This document shows positions 35,179 to 44,155 of a stretch of DNA of 48,898 nucleotides, piece by piece. The DNA is from Nitrospirota bacterium (lineage in GTDB: Bacteria; Nitrospirota; Nitrospiria; JACQBZ01): assembly GCA_016194285.1 (NCBI GenBank), contig JACQBZ010000040.1, positions 1-48,898 on the forward strand, given 5' to 3'. The translations under genes and the position numbers were made by a program. The notes below the pieces were generated by a model. It did no database searches. It had not been told where the DNA came from and saw nothing but the letters and a program-made list of their open reading frames with translations. Numbering within the stretch: position 1 is the stretch's first letter; every line of letters begins with the position of its first letter.

Positions 35179-35766
35179 ATGCAAAGACTCACGCGAAAGG
35201 CCGTCCTGGGGATGATGCTGTTCTTCCTCGTCGGCTGCGGCTATAACGATCTACAGGGCCTCGATGAAAACGTGAAGGCGGCCTGGTCGGAGGTCCAGAA
35301 CCAGTATCAGCGACGGGCCGACCTGATCCCAAACCTGGTCAATGTAGTGAAGGGATACGCGGCGCACGAGCGGGAGACTCTGGAGGCCGTCACCGAGGCA
35401 CGGGCCAAGGTCGGCTCGTTACAGGTGACGCCGCAGATGCTCAACAACCCCCAAAGCTTTAAACAATTCGAAGACGCGCAGGCCGGTCTAAGCTCGGCGC
35501 TGTCGAGGCTGATGGTCGTTGTTGAAAAGTATCCCGATCTCAAGGCCAACCAGAATTTCCTGGACCTCCAGTCACAGCTCGAGGGAACGGAGAACCGGAT
35601 CACCGTGGCCCGTAAACGCTACATCGACTCCGTAAACGAATATAACAAGATGGTCCGATACTTCCCGACCAATCTCACGGCACGGTTTATTCTTCATCTG
35701 GACGTCCGTCCGAATTTCACGGCCACGACGCCGGGAGCGGAGAAGCCGCCCGAGGTGAAGTTCTAA
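35179..35766 (+). CDS. lemA: LemA family lipoprotein
   Basis: A lipobox (FLVGC, Cys20) precedes a four-helix LemA domain: NDLQGLDENVKAAWSEVQNQ, QRRADLIPNLVNVVKGYA, ENRITVARKRYIDSVNEYN. The 195-residue length is normal. AAGGAGG stands eight bases before the ATG at 35179, deciding against the upstream ATG at 35143. LemA proteins are often paired with TPM-domain genes, as here; the cellular role is unsettled. Confidence 0.95.
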   Translation: MQRLTRKAVLGMMLFFLVGCGYNDLQGLDENVKAAWSEVQNQYQRRADLIPNLVNVVKGYAAHERETLEAVTEARAKVGSLQVTPQMLNNPQSFKQFEDAQAGLSSALSRLMVVVEKYPDLKANQNFLDLQSQLEGTENRITVARKRYIDSVNEYNKMVRYFPTNLTARFILHLDVRPNFTATTPGAEKPPEVKF

Positions 35767-35769
35767 GCC

Positions 35770-36660
35770 GTGCGTCTCAACTCGCTCGCGTTCCTTCTTG
35801 CGACTTTGTTGACCCTCGGAACATCGGCCCTGGTTTCGGCCGCCGTCCCGCAACCGACGGGGTACGTGACGGATGAGGCCGGTCTTTTGACGTCCGAACA
35901 GATCGCCTCGCTGGACCGGATCCTTTCCGAATACGAGCAGCGCACAACCAACCAGATCGTCGTTCTGACGGTGAAGTCCCTCGAAGGACAGGATATCGAG
36001 TCCTATTCGATCGCGGTCGCGGAGGCCTGGAAGGCGGGGCAGAAACATAAAGACAACGGCGCGATTTTGATCGTCGCACCGAACGAGCGGCGGGTGCGAA
36101 TCGAGGTGGGGTATGGCCTTGAAGGTGTTCTGACCGATGCCAAATCGGCGCAAATTATCCGAAACATCCTCGTGCCACGGTTCCAGGCGGGCGATTACTA
36201 TGCCGGCATCAACGGCGCCGTGTCGGCGATGGAAGCCGTGATCGGTGAGGAATTCGCGGCCGATCGCAAGGACCGGGAGCCGTTTCAATCGCTTTTCCCA
36301 ATCCTCATCATGCTTCTGTTTTTCGCGGGCCTCATCGGATTGATTCATTGGACCGCAGGAGCGGCGACGGGAGGTTTGCTCGCCGGTGGCTTCAAGATGC
36401 TTGCGGGACTCGGGGGAATCGGACTGATTCCGGCGGTCGTTCTGGGACTCCTGCTCGGGGCCGTCGCCCCGTTTTTCGTGAGACTCTTCTTTGGTTTCTA
36501 CGGCGGGCCGATGGGCGGCGGACGGTGGAGCGGCCGCTCGGGTTTCGGAGGATTCGGCGGGTTCGGTGGAGGTGGGTTCGGAGGCGGATTTAGTGGAGGC
36601 GGAGGATTTTCGGGTGGCGGAGGCGGCTTCGGCGGGGGCGGCGCTTCGGGGGGATGGTGA
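35770..36660 (+). CDS. TPM-domain membrane protein, YgcG family
   Basis: A signal peptide (about 1-25) is followed by a TPM (YgcG-like) domain: TGYVTDEAGLLTSEQIASLD, TNQIVVLTVKSLEGQDIESY, NGAILIVAPNERRVRIEVGY, then membrane segments (about 175-240) and a Gly/Phe/Ser-rich tail of about 50 residues. It has 296 residues. The start is GTG, three bases after lemA. The function of such LemA-TPM modules is unsettled; envelope maintenance has been suggested. Confidence 0.9.
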   Translation: MRLNSLAFLLATLLTLGTSALVSAAVPQPTGYVTDEAGLLTSEQIASLDRILSEYEQRTTNQIVVLTVKSLEGQDIESYSIAVAEAWKAGQKHKDNGAILIVAPNERRVRIEVGYGLEGVLTDAKSAQIIRNILVPRFQAGDYYAGINGAVSAMEAVIGEEFAADRKDREPFQSLFPILIMLLFFAGLIGLIHWTAGAATGGLLAGGFKMLAGLGGIGLIPAVVLGLLLGAVAPFFVRLFFGFYGGPMGGGRWSGRSGFGGFGGFGGGGFGGGFSGGGGFSGGGGGFGGGGASGGW

Positions 36661-37292
36661 TGCGGAAGGTGCGACGATATCTCAGTCCAAATAATGAAGA
36701 ACGAATCCGTCGCGCCGTGGCTGATGCCGAGTCGCGAACGCGCGGGGAGATCGTACCGATGATTGTTCACGCGAGCGATTCCTACGCCCACCTTCACGTG
36801 GCGGGCGGGATCGCGTTCGCCGTGACGGCGTTTGTGTTGGGGATGGTCCTCTGGCCCCGAAGTCATCCCGCCTGGTTTCTGATGCTCGAGCTTTTGGGCT
36901 ATGTGCTCGGCAGTCTTCTCTTCCGGATCGACGGGGTCAAGCGCCTGTTTCTCACGCATCGGGAAATGGAGACGAAGGTTTTCGATCGCGCCCTTCGCGC
37001 GTTCTACGAACATGAACTGCACAGGACGCGGGAGGCCACAGGTATCCTGATCTTGGCGTCGCTGCTGGAGCGCCGGGTTCAGATCCTGGCCGATCGCGGC
37101 ATTCATGAAAAGGTGGGCGATGCCGAGTGGCGAAAGGCGGCGAACGTGCTGACCCGTGCTTTGAAAGAAAAACGCACCGGCGACGGGTTTTGCGAGGCGA
37201 TCGCGATCTGCGGCGAGGTGCTCGCCCGTCACTTTACGGCCACCGGAGAGAACCCAAATGAACTTCCGAACCGCACGATCCAGAGCGGTTGA
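36660..37292 (+). CDS. Second TPM-domain protein
   Basis: This shorter paralogue has an N-terminal TPM-like half (RIRRAVADAESRTRGEIVPM), two membrane helices (about 48-90), and a C-terminal TPM half (ATGILILASLLERRVQILAD). The start is in a TGATG overlap with the previous gene, behind a GGGGGG; an ATG at 36654 is an alternative. It has 210 residues. It is the third gene of the LemA-TPM-TPM operon. Confidence 0.88.
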   Translation: MRKVRRYLSPNNEERIRRAVADAESRTRGEIVPMIVHASDSYAHLHVAGGIAFAVTAFVLGMVLWPRSHPAWFLMLELLGYVLGSLLFRIDGVKRLFLTHREMETKVFDRALRAFYEHELHRTREATGILILASLLERRVQILADRGIHEKVGDAEWRKAANVLTRALKEKRTGDGFCEAIAICGEVLARHFTATGENPNELPNRTIQSG

Positions 37293-37364
37293 AAAGAGTC
37301 ATTGCAATCATCCGGGATTTTGAATAAAATGAACGCTTCACAATGTTTTCCCCAAGTCATTGGA

Positions 37365-37469
37365 ATTGAAAATAGAGCATTAGATCAGTAGACCGCATTG
37401 AAAGAGTGCCCTTTTATTATTCCATTGATCCAATTTCCAATGCTCTAAAAATTGCGGAGCAATTTTTAC
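37365..37469 (+). repeat. Palindromic leader of tRNA-Ser(GCU), duplicate of 31355-31462
   Basis: About 105 bases that match the leader of the first tRNA-Ser: AATAGAGCAT, CAGTAGACCGCATTG, TCCATTGATC, CCAATGCTCT and the AAAAATTGC/GCAATTTTT hairpin all recur in order. AGAGCATT near the beginning pairs perfectly with AATGCTCT near the end. The space 37293-37364 shows nothing further. Confidence 0.8.
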
Positions 37470-37561
37470 GGAGAGGTGGCCGAGCGGTTTAAGGCAGCTG
37501 CCTGCTAAGCAGTTGTGGGGGGAAACCTCCACCTAGGGTTCGAATCCCTACCTCTCCGCCA
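37470..37561 (+). tRNA. tRNA-Ser (anticodon GCU)
   Basis: Acceptor GGAGAGG/CCTCTCC, D-arm GCCGAGCGGTTTAAGGC, anticodon loop CTGCTAA (GCU), a long variable arm (GGGGGG-AAA-CCTCC region) and T-arm AGGGTTCGAATCCCT. The discriminator is G, and CCA is encoded (37559-37561), unlike the other tRNA-Ser here. The body is 89 bases before CCA. Confidence 0.95.
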
Positions 37562-37687
37562 TTAATTTACGAATTATCATTTCAAGTCATAGACCATTCG
37601 ATTAGAAGAGAATCACATTATAACAAGAGTAGGACGGATATCTCGCAAGAGCCAAACGATGCTATTCCAGTGGGTGTCTAATGTGGG

Positions 37688-38500
37688 TCATGCTTGTCTA
37701 TCAGCTAAAACAATTAATCCGGACGTCAGGATTAGTTTTTTAAAGGTCACGACTGCGAGTAGGTAGGCCAGTAGGTGGAAAATTTTCTTCATTCTGCCTT
37801 TTTCAAAAAGGTGGATGTCTTTAATACTGAATCCTGTTTTATTCAAAGACCTTGAAATGCTTTTAATACTGTAGGAGTGGGTCGTATCTCCCAACACACT
37901 CAAATCGGATCTTTTAAATAACCTCCATCTTAATCTCGCCAACCAGTTGCGATTCGTTAGCCTTAGCAATAAAATTCCATCCTCATTTAAAAGTTCTTTG
38001 CACCTTTTCAAAACGTCTAATGGATTCTGAAAGTAAAAAAATGAATCGATAAAGGTTATCGCATCGTACCTATTGGAAACTTCAAATAGATCTTTGTGAA
38101 CTTGGAATCCCTTTGTCTTGAGCCTTTCACGTAAAGTATCATTGATCTCTACGCCTTCTACGTATATCCCTTCTTCGGCCACTGCCATCATGAGATGACC
38201 ATAGGAACAGCCGACGTCTAATATCCTTGGATGGCTCTTATATCTCAAAATGAGCGATGTGATGAAATTAAAAAAAACCATCTTTTTCTGATAATAGGTC
38301 TGCTCATTTTCCGGCAAAACATAAGCGGCGGAGTTCAGGTGGCTTTGCAGCAAGTCGTGTGACAATTTCTTTGAAAAGAGATCACACGCTTTACAATAAA
38401 AAACGGGCACCCTTGCAAATTTTTTAATGCCTACAAGATAATTCGCATATCCAGAATCTGTCATTGGACAATTACAAATAGGACAGATGACATTGTCCAT
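37688..38500 (-). CDS. SAM-dependent methyltransferase with N-terminal zinc ribbon, AT-rich
   Basis: An N-terminal treble-clef/zinc ribbon (Cys6, Cys9, Cys36, Cys39) is followed by a class I methyltransferase domain with RILDVGCSYG (92-101) and an acidic strand end VEGVEIND. Proteins of this layout are often encoded among surface-glycan or natural-product genes, where they modify sugars. It has 270 residues, with a hydrophobic C-terminus. Base composition is strikingly AT-rich (18 of 60 G+C in 37981-38040) against all neighbours, and it sits next to a tRNA-Ser, suggesting transfer. The exact substrate is unknown. The gap 37562-37687 shows nothing clear. Confidence 0.88.
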   Translation of the reverse strand: MDNVICPICNCPMTDSGYANYLVGIKKFARVPVFYCKACDLFSKKLSHDLLQSHLNSAAYVLPENEQTYYQKKMVFFNFITSLILRYKSHPRILDVGCSYGHLMMAVAEEGIYVEGVEINDTLRERLKTKGFQVHKDLFEVSNRYDAITFIDSFFYFQNPLDVLKRCKELLNEDGILLLRLTNRNWLARLRWRLFKRSDLSVLGDTTHSYSIKSISRSLNKTGFSIKDIHLFEKGRMKKIFHLLAYLLAVVTFKKLILTSGLIVLADRQA

Positions 38501-38551
38501 CCATTACCTCTCAGAAGGCTTCGATAGCTATCGTCCACGTTGACGACTGAA

Positions 38552-39682
38552 CTACAATAAAAAACGCGGGTCTTTGATGAGATTCCGATAAAGCGATTCC
38601 GTCCGATTCACCATGGTCCGAACCGAAAATTCGGCCTCCATAAATCGGCGTCCTTCAAGCCCCATGGTCCGTCGGCGAGCCGGGTCTCTCAAAAGATCCA
38701 GTATCGCCTCAGCCAGGGATCGGGGATCTCTCGGTGGAACCAATACACCGGTTCGATCCGGAATCACCAACTCCCGGTTGCCGCTCACATCCGTGCCCAC
38801 CACCGGCACCTGCATGGCGAGGGCCTCCCGGAGAGAACCCGGAAGCCCCTCTCCGATCGTGGTGCTGTTGACGCAGAGGGTCATCATCGCGTAGAACGCC
38901 TCCACATCCTGTCGGAACCCGGTAAAGATGACCTGTTGCGCAATTCCGAGCCTGTGGGTCTGTTGATACAGCTTCTCATACTCCGTGCCCTTGTGACCGA
39001 TGCAAAAAAAATGAACATCCGGCATTTCCTTTAATACGAGTGCCGCCGCTTCGATCAGGACGCCGTACCCCTTATAGGGACGGAGATCAGCCACCTGACC
39101 CACCACAGGAGCGTTTGACGAAATCCCGAATTCCCTCCGGAGGGCCTCACCGGAGACATCCGGATGAAACCGGTCGAGATCGACGGCGCTATAGATTGTG
39201 ACCACCTTCTTTTCCGGAATGCCTGAAGCGATCAGACTGTCCGCCACCCCTTTTGATACCGCGATCAGTCCGGTCACGGCTTTATCCCACTTCCATCGAA
39301 AAAAGAGATGGCGTCGAAGCGGGAAGGACACCCGTCGTGTCGCCACGACGATGGCCCCCGTCCATCCTGCGGCCAGAACACCTAGGGTATGGGGCAGCGG
39401 CTTGTGGGTGTTGACGATCTCAATCCGTCGCTCTTTGATCCATCGCCTTAGCCGCCAGACAGCCTGAAGGTCCCACTGACCACGCATCCGAAGAGGGGCC
39501 ACCATCAGGCCCGCCGCCCGGGCCTTCTCCATGAGATGGCCGCCGGGTTCGCATACCACCGTCACTTCATGGCCGCGCTCCGCCAGTCCCCGGCTCAGGA
39601 GATACACCTGATGATGGCTGCCGCTCCAACCAATGCCCGAATTGATCTGAAGGATTCGAAGCGTCTTGCCCATGGTGTCCAT
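38552..39682 (-). CDS. Glycosyltransferase family 4
   Basis: This GT-B retaining glycosyltransferase has the N-terminal LRILQINSGIGWSGSHHQVY donor/acceptor opening, a middle PVVGQVADLRPYKGYGVLIE, and the C-terminal E-x7-E motif (EGLPGSLREALAMQVPVVG) that binds nucleotide sugar. It has 376 residues. It follows the deacetylase gene by five bases, so the two likely act together on a cell-surface glycan or lipopolysaccharide. Alternative ATG at 39673. Confidence 0.93.
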   Translation of the reverse strand: MDTMGKTLRILQINSGIGWSGSHHQVYLLSRGLAERGHEVTVVCEPGGHLMEKARAAGLMVAPLRMRGQWDLQAVWRLRRWIKERRIEIVNTHKPLPHTLGVLAAGWTGAIVVATRRVSFPLRRHLFFRWKWDKAVTGLIAVSKGVADSLIASGIPEKKVVTIYSAVDLDRFHPDVSGEALRREFGISSNAPVVGQVADLRPYKGYGVLIEAAALVLKEMPDVHFFCIGHKGTEYEKLYQQTHRLGIAQQVIFTGFRQDVEAFYAMMTLCVNSTTIGEGLPGSLREALAMQVPVVGTDVSGNRELVIPDRTGVLVPPRDPRSLAEAILDLLRDPARRRTMGLEGRRFMEAEFSVRTMVNRTESLYRNLIKDPRFLL

Positions 39683-39687
39683 GAATG

Positions 39688-40884
39688 TTAAAGAAGAGAC
39701 CGGCCGGTGAGGGTTGATAACAGGGATTTTCTGCCGTCTCCGGGCAAACGAAAGATGTAATAATCCCGTAATCGCACGATATGGAAAGGGTCGTCTCCGG
39801 GGCGATTAGTCGCACGCCGCAGCAGTCTTCCCCAGAAATTGGTGTCATACCCGATCTCTTTTGAGAGTTCCAAAGCCTGATCACAGCCGCTCCACCATGG
39901 ATAGCCATGGTGCCGGACGCGATGTCCGGGCAGTTTCTCTTCGATCAATTGCTTCGACCCTTCCAGTTCACGGGCCATGGCCTTATCCCTCTCATCCGCG
40001 GTTTGAAAGCGGCCCTGTTCACCGCGGTTATTTCGATAGTCACGTACCAGTCTTAAAAGTTTACGATGGGAACCGTTATGCGAAAAAAAATCCGGCCCAC
40101 CGTGTTCCGCAACGTATTGGATACAAATCTGGCGAAGCGTTTCATCATCAAAGTACCGAAGAGGCCCTGCGAGAAGCGACCGGCTTTCGTAAAGCGGCAT
40201 TCCCAGTTGTCCCCGGCGGTCCCATCGATCCCGCCCCGATTCCTGATAAACCGGCAACTTGAATTTGGAGGAGACCCCGCCGGGCCGTGGACTCAAAAAA
40301 TCAACCACCTTTGAGGATGTAAACACTCGGGCATGGTTCAGACTGTGCGATTGGATATCGATCACTCCGCTTTCTTGCATGACCCGGAGTTCGGCCCATG
40401 TGCAAAGTCGTCGACGGTCGGTTTCCGGGACGTTGCCTTTTGAAGGATCGGCGATTGATCCCTCAAGATTCGAACGGTCGACAGTCTCTTCCTCTACCAA
40501 ACCGGGAATCACAAAGGCCACGGCTTTGTAGCCGTACCGTTTAAGCAGCGGGAAGGCCACAGACCAGAGCGATCCCCATCCATCGTCAAAGGTAAGCACC
40601 ACGGCCCGCTCAGGAACCGGCATTTCTCGGTTGAGGGTCGCCAGCAACTCGTCGGCCGTTAACGTCCGGTATCCATTATGCTTGAGATACTTAAGTTGTG
40701 ATTCGAAATGATCCGGTTCGACCGAATGAAAACTGAAGACCGGAACCTGCCCTTCCAAGGTCCGAACCCGGCCATCGAATACGAATCGAGGGTATCCACG
40801 ATAAATCACGGCCAACAAATCCGGAATATTTTCCTTGTGCCCCTGCCAGAGCTTATTGAGATACAAACCCTTGATCATGGTCAT
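39688..40884 (-). CDS. Polysaccharide deacetylase (NodB homology domain)
   Basis: The NodB-type domain carries VVLTFDDGWGSLWSVAFPLL (metal-binding Asp pair) and the H-x3-H metal motif in IQSHSLNHARV. The order FHSVEPDHFESQLKYLKHNG before it is common to secreted polysaccharide deacetylases. It has 398 residues, with a long inserted middle part (about 195-300). No clear signal peptide is seen. Its likely substrate is an N-acetylated sugar in a surface glycan, inferred from the neighbouring glycosyltransferase. Confidence 0.9.
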   Translation of the reverse strand: MTMIKGLYLNKLWQGHKENIPDLLAVIYRGYPRFVFDGRVRTLEGQVPVFSFHSVEPDHFESQLKYLKHNGYRTLTADELLATLNREMPVPERAVVLTFDDGWGSLWSVAFPLLKRYGYKAVAFVIPGLVEEETVDRSNLEGSIADPSKGNVPETDRRRLCTWAELRVMQESGVIDIQSHSLNHARVFTSSKVVDFLSPRPGGVSSKFKLPVYQESGRDRWDRRGQLGMPLYESRSLLAGPLRYFDDETLRQICIQYVAEHGGPDFFSHNGSHRKLLRLVRDYRNNRGEQGRFQTADERDKAMARELEGSKQLIEEKLPGHRVRHHGYPWWSGCDQALELSKEIGYDTNFWGRLLRRATNRPGDDPFHIVRLRDYYIFRLPGDGRKSLLSTLTGRSLL

Positions 40885-41001
40885 CCGTCGCTCATCACAA
40901 CTTTACACGATATCAGAATGGACGAAAGAGTTCAAGGCAGGCACCGTGATCTTCCCTGATTTTTCGGACCATGAGTATAGATTCCGGCATTCATCTTTTC
41001 A

Positions 41002-41030
41002 TTGCAAATCGAACCGATTTTTCTTAGAAT
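41002..41030 (+). promoter_or_regulatory. Duplicated promoter block before ilvD
   Basis: TTGCAA (41002-41007) and TAGAAT (41025-41030) are 17 bases apart, and the flanking bases match the block at 33592-33620. Transcription would begin about 65 bases before the ilvD ATG. Confidence 0.6.
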
Positions 41031-41101
41031 GAGGCTTCGGACTTTATCGAACGGGCTCCATCCTGCCATTGTTCGCAACCGGATAGAAAGGAAATAAGGA
41101 T

Positions 41102-42787
41102 ATGTCTTCAAATAAGGAAATAACATTGAAATCCCGCAGCAAGGATGTGACGGAAGGGCCGGAGCGGGCGCCGCACCGGGCCATGTTTCACGCGATGGGG
41201 TTTTCAGATGAACAACTGGCTCGGCCGCATATCGGCGTCGCCAGCTCCTGGAACGAGGTGACCCCGTGCAATATTCACTTGAACCGCCTGGCCCAGCATG
41301 CCAAGGAAGGCGTGCGCGAGGCGGGCGGGATGCCGATCGAATACGGCACGATCGCGGTCAGCGACGGCATCGCCATGGGACACGAGGGGATGAAGGCCTC
41401 GCTCATGACCCGGGAGGCGATCGCGGATTCGGTCGAGCTGGTGGCCTTCGCCCAACGGTTCGACGGCCTCGTCACAATTGCGGGCTGCGACAAGAGCCTG
41501 CCGGGGATGGTGATGGCCAGCGCGCGGCTGAACATTCCCTCGGTCTTCATCTACGGCGGCACGATCATGCCCGGAACGTTTCACGGCAAGGACGTCACGA
41601 TCCAGGATGTTTTTGAGGCGGTCGGGGCCTATACCATGGGAAAGATGTCATCGAGCGAATTGAAGACGCTGGAGAACGCCGCCTGTCCCGGCGAGGGTTC
41701 CTGCGCCGGGATGTTCACGGCCAACACAATGGCCTCGGCGATCGAGGCCCTGGGGATGTCGCTGCTCGGCGGCGCGTCGGTTCCGGCGGTCGACGAACGG
41801 CGGATCCGGGTCTGTGTCGAGAGCGGCAAGGCCGTTCTCAATCTGCTGAAGCTGGGAATCAAACCCCGCGACATCATCACGCGTCGGTCGCTTGAGAATG
41901 CGATCGCGGTCTGCGTCGCGATCGGCGGCTCGACGAATTCCGTCCTGCATCTTCTGGCGATTGCCCATGAAGCCGGAGTGAAGCTGAAGATCGAGGATTA
42001 CGACCGAATCAGCCGCAGGACCCCGCATATCGCCGATATGAAGCCCGGCGGACGCTATGTCATGGTCGATCTCGACCGGATCGGCGGGATTCCGGTCGTG
42101 ATGAAGGAGCTTTTGAATGCCGGTTTGCTCCATGGAGACGCGCTGACCGTGACCGGAAAAACGGTGAAAGAAAATCTAAAGGACGTCGTATTCCCTGCCA
42201 ACCAGGATGTGGTTCATCCCGTGAAGTCGCCGATCAATCCGACCGGCGCGATCGTGATCTTAAAAGGCAACCTCGCGCCGGAAGGCTGTGTCGTAAAGGT
42301 GGCCGGGGTGAAAAATCTTCGGCATCGGGGACCGGCGAAGGTCTTCAACCGCGAGGAAGACGCCTTCGCCGCCGTGAAGGCCCGGCAGATCAAGGCCGGT
42401 GACGTGGTCGTAATCCGATATGAAGGCCCGAAAGGCGGCCCGGGCATGCGCGAAATGCTGGCGCTGACGGCCGCGTTGGTCGGGGAGGGGCTGGGCGATG
42501 AGGTGGCGCTTCTGACGGACGGACGGTTCTCCGGCGCAACGCACGGCCTGATGGCCGGCCATGTCGCGCCCGAGGCGGCCGTGGGCGGGCCGATCGCGAT
42601 TGTGAAAAAAGGGGACATGATCGTGATGGACGCGGCCAAGCGTCGTCTGGATATCGAGCTGACGGCGAGAGAAATTCGGCAGCGGCTTAAAAAGTGGAAG
42701 CCGCCCCGTCCTAAATACACGCACGGCGCCCTCGCCAAGTACGCCCGATACGTCCAGTCCGCCGCTCAAGGGGCGATCTGCGAGTAA
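41102..42787 (+). CDS. ilvD: Dihydroxy-acid dehydratase IlvD
   Basis: This iron-sulfur enzyme makes the 2-oxo acids for valine, isoleucine and leucine. Cluster cysteines are visible at Cys56 ([11 protein letters not shown]), Cys129 ([10 protein letters not shown]) and Cys201 ([12 protein letters not shown]). Further conserved stretches are [19 protein letters not shown] and [13 protein letters not shown]. It has 561 residues, normal. A purine-rich GAAAGGAAATAAGG precedes the ATG. No other branched-chain gene is nearby. Confidence 0.97.
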   Translation: MSSNKEITLKSRSKDVTEGPERAPHRAMFHAMGFSDEQLARPHIGVASSWNEVTPCNIHLNRLAQHAKEGVREAGGMPIEYGTIAVSDGIAMGHEGMKASLMTREAIADSVELVAFAQRFDGLVTIAGCDKSLPGMVMASARLNIPSVFIYGGTIMPGTFHGKDVTIQDVFEAVGAYTMGKMSSSELKTLENAACPGEGSCAGMFTANTMASAIEALGMSLLGGASVPAVDERRIRVCVESGKAVLNLLKLGIKPRDIITRRSLENAIAVCVAIGGSTNSVLHLLAIAHEAGVKLKIEDYDRISRRTPHIADMKPGGRYVMVDLDRIGGIPVVMKELLNAGLLHGDALTVTGKTVKENLKDVVFPANQDVVHPVKSPINPTGAIVILKGNLAPEGCVVKVAGVKNLRHRGPAKVFNREEDAFAAVKARQIKAGDVVVIRYEGPKGGPGMREMLALTAALVGEGLGDEVALLTDGRFSGATHGLMAGHVAPEAAVGGPIAIVKKGDMIVMDAAKRRLDIELTAREIRQRLKKWKPPRPKYTHGALAKYARYVQSAAQGAICE

Positions 42788-42819
42788 GAGGTGGCGTGTC
42801 CGTGCGGAGATCATCTTCG

Positions 42820-43341
42820 ATGGCGGTTTCCAAGAACAAAGTCAAACCCCGTCCGGGAGTTCAGGCCTTCAAGACCCGGCTCGAATCGATGGGCGAGGGC
42901 GACGCCTGGACCGTTTTCCGAATGCCGTTCTCGGTCGAGGAGGTTTTCGGAACCCGGGCCCGTGTTCTGGTCAAAGGCACGATCAACGGTTTTCCCTTCC
43001 GCAGTTCCCTCTTTCCGATGGGCGAAGGCCGGCATTTTATGATGGTCAACAAAGAGATGTGGGAGGGGGCCAAGATCCAGGAGGGCCGGGCGGTTCAGGT
43101 CGTTCTTCAGAAGGACACCGATGTTCGAACCGTCAAAGTTCCCCGCGATCTGAAAACGGCGCTCTTTCAAAACAAGACCGCCCGGAATCTTTTTGAGAAG
43201 CTGTCCTATACCCACAAGAAAGAATTTATCCGCTGGGTCGAGTCGGCGAAGCGGCCCGAGACGCGCGCCCGGCGAATCCGCAGTGCCGTGACGATGATCA
43301 CGCAGGGCCGGACGTACGGTAGTAAAAATGAATCCGCATAG
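42820..43341 (+). CDS. DUF1905 / YdeI-like protein
   Basis: This small soluble protein has a DUF1905 beta-barrel-like N-terminal part (RARVLVKGTINGFPFRSSLF, GRHFMMVNKEMWEGAKIQEG) and a C-terminal YdeI/OmpD-associated helical part (FEKLSYTHKKEFIRWVESAK, PETRARRIRSAVTMI). The function of the family is not established. ATG 42820 gives 173 residues; a GTG at 42796 adds eight. It follows ilvD closely and may be co-transcribed. Confidence 0.82.
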   Translation: MAVSKNKVKPRPGVQAFKTRLESMGEGDAWTVFRMPFSVEEVFGTRARVLVKGTINGFPFRSSLFPMGEGRHFMMVNKEMWEGAKIQEGRAVQVVLQKDTDVRTVKVPRDLKTALFQNKTARNLFEKLSYTHKKEFIRWVESAKRPETRARRIRSAVTMITQGRTYGSKNESA

Positions 43342-43349
43342 CGAGCGCA

Positions 43350-43444
43350 ATCCCCGCCTGTGAGGGCGGGGTTAGCGAGCGAATTAAAATAAAGTATTCT
43401 CCACTCGGATCGAAGAATCCCCGGCTGGAAGGCCGGGGTTCTTC
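43350..43444. terminator. Two related palindromes between convergent genes
   Basis: The first hairpin is CCCCGCC/GGCGGGG (43352-43371) and the second GAAGAA-T-CCCCGGC / GCCGGGG-TTCTTC (43412-43444). Both share the frame AATCCCCG...CGGGGTT with a bulged T, so they are two copies of one dispersed palindrome. They lie between the convergent DUF1905-like and HAD genes and could end transcription from both sides, though no T-run follows. Confidence 0.55.
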
Positions 43445-43471
43445 AATGAGGAGGCCTCGGAGCGCTGTCGA

Positions 43472-44155
43472 TTAGAATAGTTTTTCGAGATCTTCCGGCC
43501 GGATCCCTTCGAGGCTCTCGACGACCCGTTCCGCATGGGTGAGTTTTTCTTTGGGATAGGAATTCGTGACCGCGAGGCATTTCATGCCGGCGGCATGGGC
43601 GCCCTCGATCCCGTGCAACGAGTCCTCGATTACGAGGCATTCCTCCGGCCGGATCGGCGGGGAAGGGATCGGCTCGGTTTGATTGATCTGGGCCAGCGCG
43701 GTCTGAAACGCCTCCGGGTGCGGCTTTCCGTTCCGAACGTCCTGCGCCGTCACGAGCACCGGAAACGCGCCGCGCATCCCGCCTTTATCCAGCGCAAACT
43801 TCACTTCGCCGCGGAACGCGCCCGAGGCAATCGCGAGTCTGTACCGGTCTTTGAGCTTGTTCACCAGATCCACGACGCCATTGTAGAGGATCAATTCCTG
43901 CTGAGAGAGTCGGCGGTAGACGTCCATCTTCCGGATGATCAGGCTCTTTAAGATCTTATTGTCGACCGGGCGGTTGTTGGCGCGCAAGACGGCCTCGAAG
44001 CAGCCCTTGTCGTCCATCGCGAGATACTTCGAATAGTAGTCCTCGGTGGATAGAGCGATGCCTTCCTGCGCCAGCACTTCCCGAAAGGCCGTCAGGTGAT
44101 GCGGCTCGCTGTTCACAATCACGCCGTCGCAATCGAAAATCACCGCTCGTAACAT
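43472..44155 (-). CDS. HAD-family phosphatase / beta-phosphoglucomutase-like
   Basis: The nucleophile motif is FDCDGVIVNSE (Asp8, Asp10), then LAIASGAFRGEV (motif II), K in GKPHPEAF (motif III) and VIEDSLHGIEGAHAAGM (motif IV). A helical cap is inserted after motif I. It has 227 residues. Such proteins act on sugar phosphates or as phosphoglycolate/beta-phosphoglucomutase enzymes; the substrate here is unknown. Confidence 0.9.
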   Translation of the reverse strand: MLRAVIFDCDGVIVNSEPHHLTAFREVLAQEGIALSTEDYYSKYLAMDDKGCFEAVLRANNRPVDNKILKSLIIRKMDVYRRLSQQELILYNGVVDLVNKLKDRYRLAIASGAFRGEVKFALDKGGMRGAFPVLVTAQDVRNGKPHPEAFQTALAQINQTEPIPSPPIRPEECLVIEDSLHGIEGAHAAGMKCLAVTNSYPKEKLTHAERVVESLEGIRPEDLEKLF

